NCBI GenBank assembly: GCA_945957305.1
Contig: CAMFLN010000197.1
Coordinates: forward strand, 1-6,395
DNA from: an uncultured Planctomycetaceae bacterium
GTDB lineage: Bacteria; Planctomycetota; Planctomycetia; Pirellulales; JACPPG01
Length of the DNA stretch: 6,395 bases
Reading direction: 5' to 3'
Shown piece by piece: positions 1 through 6,348 of the stretch (position 1 is the stretch's first letter; every line of letters begins with the position of its first letter). The translations under genes were made by a program, and so were the position numbers. Under the pieces are notes generated by a model. It did no database searches and was not told where the DNA came from. It was given only the letters and a program-made list of their open reading frames with translations.

Positions 1-506
1 ACCACCTGTCCGGCGTAGCGCATCAAGAGTTCCAGTAAGCTGAACTCGGTCGGTGTGAGATCCACTTCGACGCCGCCCCGCGTCACGCGGCGTGTCGTCA
101 GGTCGAGCGTGATGTCGCGCACCTGCAGCACCGGCCGAGGCCGTGTTGTCGTGCGGCGGCAGACAGCCTCGATGCGGGCCATCAATTCGGTAAAGGCGAA
201 CGGTTTGACCAGGTAGTCATCCGCGCCGGCATTCAACCCAGCCACGCGCTCCTCGACCGAGCCTAACGCGGTCAGCAATATCACCGGCGTTTGCAGCCCT
301 TGCGTGCGCAACTTGTTCAAGACTTCGAGCCCGGGCATGCGCGGCAGCATCAAATCGATGATGATGACGTCGTACTGCTGGCTGCTGGCCATCTCGAGTC
401 CGCGGACGCCGTCTTTGGCCCAAGCGCACTCACTCCCCCCTTCGACGAACCCTTGGCGGAGAGCTTTGCCGATGACGGGATCGTCTTCAATCACCAGTAC
501 GTTCAC
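1..506 (-). CDS. OmpR/PhoB-family response regulator, C-terminus cut by window edge
   Basis: This is a two-component response regulator that would be phosphorylated by a partner histidine kinase and then bind DNA; it acts in the cytoplasm. About 168 residues are visible. The receiver domain (about 1-115) has the acidic pocket IEDD at 6-9, the phospho-acceptor Asp51 in IIIDLMLPRMPG, the switch Thr79 in LLTA and Lys101 in LVKPF. A linker of about 10 residues leads into a winged-helix effector domain starting near 126, with the family signature LTPTEFSLLELL near 150-161. The reading frame stays open to base 1, so the recognition helix lies outside the window. The start is GTG at 506-504, preceded by AGGGAG at 521-516 with a 9-base spacer; no upstream in-frame start precedes the TTA/ACC codons examined. 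The gene is divergent from sbtA across a long spacer. The kinase is presumably further left. The signal sensed cannot be told. The family call is very secure. Confidence 0.93.
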   Translation of the reverse strand, partial: MNVLVIEDDPVIGKALRQGFVEGGSECAWAKDGVRGLEMASSQQYDVIIIDLMLPRMPGLEVLNKLRTQGLQTPVILLTALGSVEERVAGLNAGADDYLVKPFAFTELMARIEAVCRRTTTRPRPVLQVRDITLDLTTRRVTRGGVEVDLTPTEFSLLELLMRYAGQV

Positions 507-854
507 GATCCAGCGCTCCCTAGAACCTGCGGTTAAGTCGACTCGGCGCCACGACTTATTTCTACGCGGGCCGCTCCCTGGTCGGACCACTCCCGCGGCG
601 AAATCCCTCGAAACAGCGCCGCTGGAATGGGCTCAATCAGCACAACCGCGCGAGCGCCGTACCGCAGGGAGCAAGATTCGCCCTTCCCCGCGGATGCCAC
701 CCCTGGCGGCGTTAAGTGTACCGCGGAGGCCCGGCCCGGGAGAATCGATGCTGTTTGACCCTCGCGGTCCAGGGCTTGGTTTGTCGCAGAGACGCTGGAC
801 ATAGGTGTTTACGCGCCTCCCACAACGACTCGGAACTTCCTGCCGAGAAAAACT

Positions 855-868
855 TTACAGAAATGTAA
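855..868. promoter_or_regulatory. TTACA-N4-TGTAA palindrome, candidate operator
   Basis: A perfect 5-bp inverted repeat, TTACA GAAA TGTAA, stands out as AT-rich in a GC-rich spacer. Dyad sites of this size are typical of dimeric regulators, including some OmpR-family response regulators. Its centre is about 54 bases upstream of the start point that the -10 box at 904-909 would give, a usual place for an activator. The divergent response regulator encoded at 1-506 is the obvious candidate to bind it, but that link is inference only. Confidence 0.35.
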
Positions 869-903
869 CGATGCTCCCGTTCTAGTCGCCGGCCGGGATT
901 GCC

Positions 904-909
904 TATACT
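904..909 (+). promoter_or_regulatory. Possible -10 box (TATACT) upstream of sbtA
   Basis: TATACT matches the sigma-70 -10 consensus at five of six positions. No good -35 hexamer lies 16-18 bases upstream (881-886 reads TCTAGT), so a promoter here would probably need an activator. The palindrome at 855-868 is suitably placed for that. Transcription from here would give sbtA a leader of about 270 bases, which is long and leaves doubt. Confidence 0.25.
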
Positions 910-1174
910 CCTATCATGCTGCGGGCTGCTGACAAAAAAATGGGACCGGACTCGTTTGTGACGTCAAAACTGCCGAGTCCCTCGTCCAAGCAGATCCCAA
1001 GGCAGTTCGCCAACTGCAAACTCGCCAGCGTGCGCACTGACCGCAGTGCAAACGGCGGGCTCCCTGCCTCGGCTTCCTGCGAGGTGCAGACGTCTCTTTC
1101 CGCGACGAATGTGCGCTGCGGCCAATCGCGAGCGCAGCTCTCTGTCGTCCCACACTCCGCGTTGTCTACCTGGT

Positions 1175-1179
1175 AGGGA
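1175..1179 (+). promoter_or_regulatory. Ribosome binding site of sbtA
   Basis: AGGGA lies 6 bases before the ATG at 1186. It supports this ATG over the second one at 1195. The site overlaps the right arm of an 11-base palindrome, CTACC T GGTAG (1166-1176). An in-frame TAG at 1174-1176 rules out a longer protein. Confidence 0.65.
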
Positions 1180-1185
1180 CCTGCG

Positions 1186-2343
1186 ATGCTAGACATGCTG
1201 ACCGAGTTCTGGTTCAACTTCCGGCACAATCTGTTCAAGCCCCTGCTGCTGTTCTTCTACATGGGCTTCAGCGTGCCCATTCTGAAGGTGCCGTTCGAAT
1301 TCCCGCATGTCCTTTACCAGGGACTGACCATGTACCTGCTGATTTCGATCGGCTGGCATGGCGGCGAAGAACTGGCCGCGCTGCCAGCGGGCGATTTCGC
1401 GCGCGCCGGGGGGTTCATGGTGATCGGTTTTGCCACGAACTTTGTGATTGGCGTCGTGGCGTACTTGATCCTGCGCTATTTCACCAAGCTGCGGCAGATT
1501 GATGCCGCCACGGTGTCGGGCTATTACGGTTCGGACTCGGCCGGAACGTTTGTCACCTGCGTCGGAGTCCTCACGGCCGCAAAGATCAGCTACGCGGCTT
1601 ATATGCCGGTGATGTTGGCCGTGATGGAGGTCCCGGGCTGCCTGGTGGCCCTGTTCCTGGTGTCGCGCCTGCGCCGAACGGGCATGGATTCGCGGGGCAA
1701 CATGCCGGGGGAACCGGGCTACGACAAATCGACGGTCCCTGATCCTTCGGCTGCGCACGGCCATGGTAATGGCGACGACGCCAACGGCCGCTTCGCGTCG
1801 TTCATCAATTGGGAATTGCTGCACGAAGTTTTCTTGAATCCAGGCTTGTTCCTGCTGTTCGGCGGCATCTTCATCGGGTTCGTCGGCCGCCTGCAGGGAG
1901 AAGACGTCACCAAGCCGGACGATCCATTGTTCGTCACGCTGTTCCAAGGTTCGCTGTGCCTCTTCCTGCTGGAAATGGGCATGACCGCCTGCAAGCGGTT
2001 GAAGGATCTGAAAACGGCGGGACTGCCGTTCATATTGTTCGCGATCATCGGGCCGAACGTGTTCGCGACTTTGGGAATCTTCGTCGCGCATGGGTACAGC
2101 ATGTTCCTGGGTCAGCCGTTTGATCAAGGAACCTATGTGCTGTTTTCCGTGCTGTGCGCGGCTGCGTCTTATATTGCCGTGCCCGCCGTGCAGCGATTGG
2201 CAATTCCCGAAGCGAGCCCGACGCTGCCCTTGGCGGCCTCGCTGGGCTGCACGTTCTCTTACAACGTGACGATCGGCATTCCGATCTATATGCAAATCGC
2301 GAAAGCGGTAATGGATCATTTCCCGGTCACCGCGGTTAGCTGA
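1186..2343 (+). CDS. sbtA: SbtA-family sodium-dependent bicarbonate permease
   Basis: This 385-residue inner-membrane protein would take up bicarbonate together with sodium, as SbtA does in cyanobacteria. It is close to the usual length and shows about ten hydrophobic segments in two halves, split by a hydrophilic cytoplasmic stretch at about 161-205 that includes HGHGNGDD. Each half carries a family hallmark: GYYGSDSAGTFVTC (112-125), equivalent to the cyanobacterial HYGS region, and ASYIAVPAVQRLAIPEASP (327-345) followed by LGCTFSYNVTIGIPIY (353-368). LLEMG (261-265) is also typical. The start is the first ATG after an in-frame TAG at 1174-1176 and has AGGGA 6 bases upstream. A PII-like gene follows after 94 bases on the same strand, the arrangement expected for sbtA-sbtB. 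No carboxysome, RuBisCO or carbonic anhydrase gene is visible, so anaplerotic bicarbonate supply or pH and sodium balance are possible roles here. The family is secure; the substrate is inferred from it. Confidence 0.92.
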   Translation: MLDMLTEFWFNFRHNLFKPLLLFFYMGFSVPILKVPFEFPHVLYQGLTMYLLISIGWHGGEELAALPAGDFARAGGFMVIGFATNFVIGVVAYLILRYFTKLRQIDAATVSGYYGSDSAGTFVTCVGVLTAAKISYAAYMPVMLAVMEVPGCLVALFLVSRLRRTGMDSRGNMPGEPGYDKSTVPDPSAAHGHGNGDDANGRFASFINWELLHEVFLNPGLFLLFGGIFIGFVGRLQGEDVTKPDDPLFVTLFQGSLCLFLLEMGMTACKRLKDLKTAGLPFILFAIIGPNVFATLGIFVAHGYSMFLGQPFDQGTYVLFSVLCAAASYIAVPAVQRLAIPEASPTLPLAASLGCTFSYNVTIGIPIYMQIAKAVMDHFPVTAVS

Positions 2344-2355
2344 TACGACGGGCAA

Positions 2356-2393
2356 CAGTGTAGAATGTGGCGGCAGTGTAGAATGTGACGGCA
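2356..2393 (+). repeat. Tandem duplication of an 18-bp unit between sbtA and sbtB
   Basis: Two adjacent copies of CAGTGTAGAATGTG(G/A)CGG occupy 2356-2373 and 2374-2391 and differ at one base (G2370 against A2388); a further CA at 2392-2393 begins a third copy. Each unit contains TAGAAT, five of six bases of a sigma-70 -10 box, but no good -35 is evident for either. The repeat starts 12 bases after the sbtA stop codon. It may be a replication-slippage product, a doubled promoter element for sbtB, or a binding site; the sequence does not decide. Confidence 0.85.
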
Positions 2394-2423
2394 AGGCGTC
2401 CTGCACCGCAGCGACGAAATCCG

Positions 2424-2428
2424 AAAGG
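2424..2428 (+). promoter_or_regulatory. Ribosome binding site of sbtB
   Basis: AAAGG (extending as AAAGGCGG) precedes the ATG at 2438 with a 9-base spacer. It supports the chosen start of the PII-like gene. Confidence 0.55.
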
Positions 2429-2437
2429 CGGCCTACG

Positions 2438-2752
2438 ATGGCTAAATTCGTTGAGGCAACTCGCGTCGTCGTGATTGCCGAGAGTGTGCTGCTCAAAGAG
2501 CTACTGGCAAAGTTCGTCGAGTTGGGGATCAAAGGCTACAACGGACTGTATTGCTTTGGCAAAGGGGAGCACGGCCTGGTCGAGGACCTGTTTTCGAATC
2601 CGGACCGCGCGTGCGTGCGGCTGGAAATGATCACGAGCCGTGACATCGCCGAAAAGATCATGGACTACGTGCATCGCGGAGCCGTGCAGCGATATCCCAT
2701 CACGGCCTACGTCGACACCATCGAGGTCGACGCCAAGGATACCTTTTACTGA
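2438..2752 (+). CDS. sbtB: SbtB-like PII-family signalling protein
   Basis: This 104-residue soluble protein has the ferredoxin-like pattern of PII proteins and would form a trimer with nucleotides bound between subunits. In cyanobacteria SbtB binds adenine nucleotides, including cyclic ones, and docks on SbtA to control bicarbonate uptake. Seen here: a first strand ATRVVVIAESVLLKELL (7-23), then KGYNGLYCFGKGEHG (32-46), matching the KGY and GKG segments that lead into the T-loop of SbtB. The T-loop continues to about 57, followed by VRLEMITS and a second helix, then the B-loop and last strand (ITAYVDTIEVDA, 88-99). The T-loop lacks the tyrosine that is uridylylated in classical GlnB. The protein stops shortly after the last strand, so the C-terminal CGPxGC R-loop of many cyanobacterial SbtB proteins is absent. 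It follows sbtA by 94 bases and is probably co-transcribed. Pairing with SbtA is the main ground for the name; a DUF3240 or other PII-like class is possible. Confidence 0.8.
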   Translation: MAKFVEATRVVVIAESVLLKELLAKFVELGIKGYNGLYCFGKGEHGLVEDLFSNPDRACVRLEMITSRDIAEKIMDYVHRGAVQRYPITAYVDTIEVDAKDTFY

Positions 2753-2774
2753 GCAGCGGCGGGCGCCTTGCCGA

Positions 2775-2793
2775 GCGGCGCGGGGCGCGCCGC
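2775..2793. terminator. GC hairpin between convergent genes
   Basis: GCGGCGC (2775-2781), a 5-base loop and GCGCCGC (2787-2793) form a perfect 7-bp stem in the 68-base gap between sbtB and the convergent cyclase gene. There is no T-run after it on either strand, so it is not a classic intrinsic terminator. Its position suits a bidirectional transcription end for both genes. Confidence 0.4.
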
Positions 2794-2820
2794 ACTCTCG
2801 AAATGTGCCCCGCCAAGCCT

Positions 2821-4281
2821 TTAGAGCGTTGATTCCTCGGCAGCAAGGCCAGGGATCATTTCCTCGGCGATCAGGGGCGACGGCACGCTTGTGAACGTGT
2901 GCCAGGGTTGCTGCAGCTGCTGCGGCTCGATGTTACTCACGGCCGTTGCCCGCTTCGACTGCCACTGGGTCAACCAGCGCAGCAGTGTCGAGCGACTTAT
3001 GACACCTGTCGGTCGCTCATCCTTCACGATGATCACGCGGTGAATGGTCACACGACACAGGAAGTCGAAAATCACAAGCGCCGACGCCTCTTCGGGATAG
3101 CTGACGACGTTGGTTTTCATGGCGTCGCATACCGGGCGATGCCAGCCGTCAGACCGCGCCGAGGCCTCGATCAAATCCTTCTCGGCGACGATGCCCACGA
3201 GCCGGCCTGCGTCGTCGATCACGGGGGCCGAGTCGACTCCCTGGCGGAGCAATGTTTCCGCCGCGTTGCACACGGCCTGATCTTGTCGCAACAAGACGGC
3301 CGGACGACTCATGATTTCTCGCGCCGTCAACGATTCGAGCCATTGGCGATAACTATCGTTCGCCGTTTCTGCCGAGGTTCCGTCGTGACGTATTTGGCTG
3401 AAGCGCACGACGCGATCCCGACCCGTATGCTTCGCCACGCGCAAGGCCTGGTCGGCGCGTTCGAACAGATCGTTGGGTTTGGTGATGCCGTCTTGCAACT
3501 CGGCGATGCCGAAACTGGCGGTAATCGGACGCCCCCCCTGCAGCGGCAAACAGACGCCATGCATCATCTGCCGCACCCGATCAGCCCACGACTCTGCTTC
3601 CGCCTCGTTCGTCTCGGTCAAGAGCATGCAGAACTCTTCGCCGCCGTAACGGCACAAGTGATCGCTGCTGCGGCACTGTGATTCAAGAATTTGCGCAAAG
3701 GCCTTGAGGATCATATCGCCCACGATATGTCCCTGCGTGTCGTTGACCGTCTTGAAATAATCGATGTCGCACAGCACGCAGCTCAGCGCCAGGCCATGCC
3801 GGGCGGCGCGGGCCAGCTCGCGCTCGAAGTGCTCAAAGAAAATCCAGCGATTGGGCACGGCCGTCAGCGGGTCCGTGCGGGCCAGCCTGACGAGCTGGTT
3901 TTCCAGCTCGATCACCCTGGCTCCGGCCCGCAAGCGGGCCAGCAATTCCGCCGAGGCGATCGGCTTGGTCAACAAGTCGTCGGCGCCCGTCTCCAGGGCC
4001 AGGATCATATCGGCGACCTTGTTATGCGCCGTCAACAGGACCGTGTAGATGTAGTGCGGAAATCGCTCCTCGCGGATCCGCCGGCACAATTCGATGCCGT
4101 CCAGGCCGGGCATGTCCCAGTCACAGACCAAGAAGTGGGGACAATCCCCCTGCAGCGCTGCCAAAGCCTGATCGCCATTCTCGGCCTGTTGCACCTCGTA
4201 GCCGGCTGATTGCAGCCAATACGAGACCAACCGACGGATGTCGGGATCGTCGTCAGCAATCAGGACTTTACGGTGCAACAT
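2821..4281 (-). CDS. Receiver-GGDEF-CBS-CBS protein: response-regulator diguanylate cyclase
   Basis: This 486-residue cytoplasmic protein would make cyclic di-GMP from two GTP. The receiver (about 4-120) has DDD at 10-12, phospho-acceptor Asp54, Thr84 and Lys106. The GGDEF domain (about 130-295) looks active: CDIDYFKTVND (171-181), GH and GD further on, and RYGGEEF (211-217). RSSD at 204-207 sits five residues before GGEEF, the place of the inhibitory I-site, so product feedback is likely. Two CBS domains follow (about 319-370 and 383-437), each with a TAREIM or VCDAM start; CBS pairs often bind AMP, ATP or S-adenosylmethionine. A Gln- and Pro-rich tail of about 45 residues ends the protein. 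The ATG is the first start after an in-frame TGA at 4329-4327 and lies directly before the first receiver strand; no clear Shine-Dalgarno precedes it. It is convergent with sbtB and divergent from the TolC-like gene, so it is probably transcribed alone. The partner kinase is not in the window. Confidence 0.92.
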   Translation of the reverse strand: MLHRKVLIADDDPDIRRLVSYWLQSAGYEVQQAENGDQALAALQGDCPHFLVCDWDMPGLDGIELCRRIREERFPHYIYTVLLTAHNKVADMILALETGADDLLTKPIASAELLARLRAGARVIELENQLVRLARTDPLTAVPNRWIFFEHFERELARAARHGLALSCVLCDIDYFKTVNDTQGHIVGDMILKAFAQILESQCRSSDHLCRYGGEEFCMLLTETNEAEAESWADRVRQMMHGVCLPLQGGRPITASFGIAELQDGITKPNDLFERADQALRVAKHTGRDRVVRFSQIRHDGTSAETANDSYRQWLESLTAREIMSRPAVLLRQDQAVCNAAETLLRQGVDSAPVIDDAGRLVGIVAEKDLIEASARSDGWHRPVCDAMKTNVVSYPEEASALVIFDFLCRVTIHRVIIVKDERPTGVISRSTLLRWLTQWQSKRATAVSNIEPQQLQQPWHTFTSVPSPLIAEEMIPGLAAEESTL

Positions 4282-4658
4282 GAGGAATGCCGTTTGAAGT
4301 ACGGCGCGTGGGAGGCCTGGCGGGGTTCATTCACCAGAAACTATAGTTCTGTTCCCCCAATTTGTTTGTCCATCATGCGCGGAACTTGAGCTTTCATTCG
4401 GCAGGCAATCCGCAGCTTTCCTGCCCCCGCCGGCAAACTTTAGCAGACACGCATGTCCGGCATCGTCCGCACAAGCCGTACAATCGCGCGCACCCGGCGG
4501 ATTCGAGCCCGCAAACCCAACGCCACCACAATCGCTTCGTTCGTCAACGGCCTTGAATCCGCTGTCTGAATGAGAACCGCAATAAATGCTCCAGGCCAAA
4601 GCGGTGGCGCGGCGATGAAACAAGGGAAACCGCATCCCTTCAGCCTCGGTCGAACCGC
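4282..4658. other. Divergent spacer of 377 bases
   Basis: This spacer must hold the start signals of both the cyclase gene (leftward) and the TolC-like gene (rightward). On the minus strand TATAGT (4345-4340) is a fair -10 box, 58 bases before the cyclase ATG, but no -35 is placed correctly; TGGACA at 4372-4367 is 21 bases away, too far. On the plus strand TTGAAT (4553-4558) could be a -35, without a good -10 partner. Open frames on both strands here have improbable compositions and no family likeness. No RNA gene or repeat was recognised. Confidence 0.45.
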
Positions 4659-5918
4659 ATGCGTCTTGGGTCATGGCTTGTCTGGGCGAGTGTCACGCTG
4701 GCCGCTTCTGGCTGCGCGCGCCATGCCGCGCTGTGTTACCGCACAGGCAGCGGCGCGCCGAGCAGTGACGCCCTCGACGTCGTCGACCGTGGCACACAGG
4801 TCGTGGACGTCAACCGCGTCGAGCGCTTGCCGGCCGTCGATCAGAAGATCGGCTACCCCCGGACGCCCGGCAACTACCACCTGCTGTCGAAGGTCGATTG
4901 CCAGTGCCTGGCGGCTCGCGCTTCGAAATTGGGAAATCTGTTTGACGGCGAGCGGCGCGCCTTGGCGGCCAAGGATCGCGGTTCCAGCCTCTGCTCGCGC
5001 GAGGATAACTCGCTCACCTACGATGTGCTGAGGACCGCGGCGCTTGAAGCGCGAAACCGTTCGGCCGGAGACGCGCTCGGCGAGTTTTACCTGCTGGCCT
5101 TGAACGAAGGGCGCTTGGACATTCTGCATCAGTCCCTGGTCGAAGTGCGGCAATCGGCGGAACGCATCGAAACGATGCGCCGGCAAGGCTTGAAGATGCC
5201 CTTGGATGATGGCCAGCTCTCACGCAACGAAATCGAGCTGCGTGATCAACAGGCGCAAGTGCTGGGTGGCGTCACACAACTCAACATGCACCTGTGGGAA
5301 CAGATCGGGCTGCTCCCTACGATGCCCTACGAACGCCTGTGGCCCCAGGCTGACTTGGATGTGCAGGTCGAACCGCAGGATATCGAGGCCGCGGTTCAAT
5401 ACGGCTTGGCCACTCGTCCCGAATTGGGAATGTTGCGGCGCATGCAACGCAGCTTGGACGTCGATTCGCTTGGTTCGGCCCGGGCTGCGCTATCCCAGCT
5501 CAGTCCTCTCTTGGGGCTCGCGCCGCAATCCTCTGGCTGCGATGGTCTTTTCAGTTCTCTGAAGAAGCTGCACGAAGCCAAAGAAGAACTGCCGGCACGC
5601 CGGCGGCAAATCAATCAGTATGCCGCGCAGCGCGAACGCGAAGTTGCTGTCGAGATTCGCCAGGCGGCGGAAATGGTAGACGTTCGCTTGCGGCAAGTCG
5701 CGCTGGCTAAGGAAACACGCGATCAGTTGCTGCGGCGGCGGAGCGATGCCGAAACGCGCTCGCAAACCGGCGGCGCCACGTTCGCCGATGTAACGCTAGC
5801 CCGCGTCGCCCTGTGGCAAGCCGACGCGGACTTGCTCGAGAAGGTCGTGAACTGGCGCATCGCCCTCGTAAAACTCGCGCAGGCACAAGGGGTGCTTGTC
5901 GCCGAGTGCTGCCCGTAA
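4659..5918 (+). CDS. TolC-family outer-membrane efflux lipoprotein-like protein
   Basis: The 419-residue product looks like an outer-membrane factor of the TolC/OEP superfamily, the exit duct of tripartite efflux or type I export systems. Residues 1-19 form a lipoprotein signal peptide, with a hydrophobic core and lipobox AASGC, Cys19 being the lipidated residue. A proline-containing segment of about 100 residues follows. Two long amphipathic helical stretches then appear, about 119-217 and 240-410, each rich in Ala, Leu, Arg, Gln and Glu. ATRPELGML (251-259) and GGATFADVTLARVALWQAD (371-389) are typical of the repeats, as is the closing helix ending near AQGVL. ATG 4659 is the first start in an open frame and gives the clean signal peptide, though no Shine-Dalgarno is seen. 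No periplasmic adaptor or inner-membrane pump is next to it; the following gene is convergent. The substrate is unknown. The fold is fairly sure, export activity less so; two internal stretches (271-300) lack helical regularity. Confidence 0.78.
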   Translation: MRLGSWLVWASVTLAASGCARHAALCYRTGSGAPSSDALDVVDRGTQVVDVNRVERLPAVDQKIGYPRTPGNYHLLSKVDCQCLAARASKLGNLFDGERRALAAKDRGSSLCSREDNSLTYDVLRTAALEARNRSAGDALGEFYLLALNEGRLDILHQSLVEVRQSAERIETMRRQGLKMPLDDGQLSRNEIELRDQQAQVLGGVTQLNMHLWEQIGLLPTMPYERLWPQADLDVQVEPQDIEAAVQYGLATRPELGMLRRMQRSLDVDSLGSARAALSQLSPLLGLAPQSSGCDGLFSSLKKLHEAKEELPARRRQINQYAAQREREVAVEIRQAAEMVDVRLRQVALAKETRDQLLRRRSDAETRSQTGGATFADVTLARVALWQADADLLEKVVNWRIALVKLAQAQGVLVAECCP

Positions 5919-5995
5919 TTACGAATAGTGGGCAGCCGGCAGAGGGCAGTAAAGAGCGCGATTAACGCGTACTTGGCAGGAGCCCGTTGGCTGAG
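5919..5995. other. Short convergent spacer with GGCAG repeats
   Basis: The 77 bases between the TolC-like stop and the minus-strand gene's stop contain three GGCAG copies (5931-5935, 5939-5943, 5945-5949) and a weak CGCG-ATTAA-CGCG hairpin (5957-5969). Neither has a T-run. Transcription from both sides probably ends here, but no convincing terminator is visible. Confidence 0.3.
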
Positions 5996-6348
5996 TTATT
6001 CCGCGGTCGCGTCGGCAACTCGCTGTTCCCAGAATTTGCGGGCTGCTTTGATGTATTTGTCGGCTTCGCGGCGCTCTTCGGGATCTTCCAATTTCAGCTT
6101 CTCGCCCCGCTCGTTGGTCCAATCGAGAAAGAACTGGGCCGAGGCCTTGCTGACGCGCGGTTTTTCCCCCAGTTCGACGTACCACGGCGCTGTCGACGCG
6201 AAGCGATAGGTCTTGTCGACGTCCGTTACAGCGCGAACCAGCACCCAGCCGCTCGCGGTGAATTTTACCGGCGGGAGGTGCCCCGTCTTGGCCACTTCGT
6301 CCAAACGAACGCTTTGCACGACGCGCCCGTCTTTGACGATGTCCAGGT
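5996..6348 (-). CDS. C-terminal part of a probable CehA/McbA-family metallohydrolase
   Basis: The last 116 residues of a longer protein are visible, ending at a TAA at 5998-5996. The start is missing because genomic sequence stops at 6348, where library adapter begins. A GTG at 6319 would give 107 residues but is internal: the frame stays open and sensible upstream, reading LDIVKDGRVVQSVRLDEV. The segment includes SGWVLVRAVTDVDKTYRFAS, then TAPWYVELG, then ASAQFFLDWTNER, and ends in a charged helix (EERREADKYIKAARKFWEQR). From memory this resembles the C-terminal beta domain and tail of planctomycete CehA/McbA-type proteins, whose N-terminal PHP domain holds the metal-binding histidines; that part is not here, so no catalytic residue can be seen. 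Such proteins are predicted hydrolases, often exported. The call therefore rests on family recall of a non-catalytic tail. It is convergent with the TolC-like gene. Confidence 0.55.

Larger units (their letters stand above)
507..1185. other. Long divergent spacer without a convincing gene
   Basis: About 680 bases separate the divergent response regulator and sbtA. Several short open frames exist on both strands, but their translations are rich in Arg, Ser, Pro and Ala, resemble no family I know, and lack good ribosome binding sites. The right half holds a TTACA-N4-TGTAA palindrome (855-868), a possible -10 box (904-909) and the sbtA ribosome binding site. A CTCGG/CCGAG inverted repeat with a 9-base loop (829-847) lies just before the palindrome and is followed by five A residues, so it is not a terminator on the plus strand. 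I see no other structure in 540-825. A structured or regulatory RNA cannot be excluded by eye. Confidence 0.6.

Noticed and set aside
916..1176. An 86-codon plus-strand open frame ending just before sbtA.
   Set aside because: Its composition is Ser, Arg and Ala rich with no domain or signal pattern, no ribosome binding site is seen before it, and other frames are also open here.
2356..2393. Tandem repeat as a CRISPR or satellite array.
   Set aside because: There are only two adjacent 18-bp copies with no spacers between them.
1189..2532. A 447-codon open frame antisense to sbtA.
   Set aside because: It is full of Arg, His and Gln and mirrors the codon bias of sbtA, whose family signatures settle the coding strand.
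2899..3681. A 260-codon plus-strand frame, and a second at 3691-4209.
   Set aside because: Both lie antisense to the receiver-GGDEF-CBS gene, where every catalytic motif is intact on the minus strand.
4327..4674. A 115-codon minus-strand frame in the divergent spacer.
   Set aside because: The translation has scattered Cys, Gly and Ser without any recognisable fold, and it overlaps the start of the TolC-like gene.
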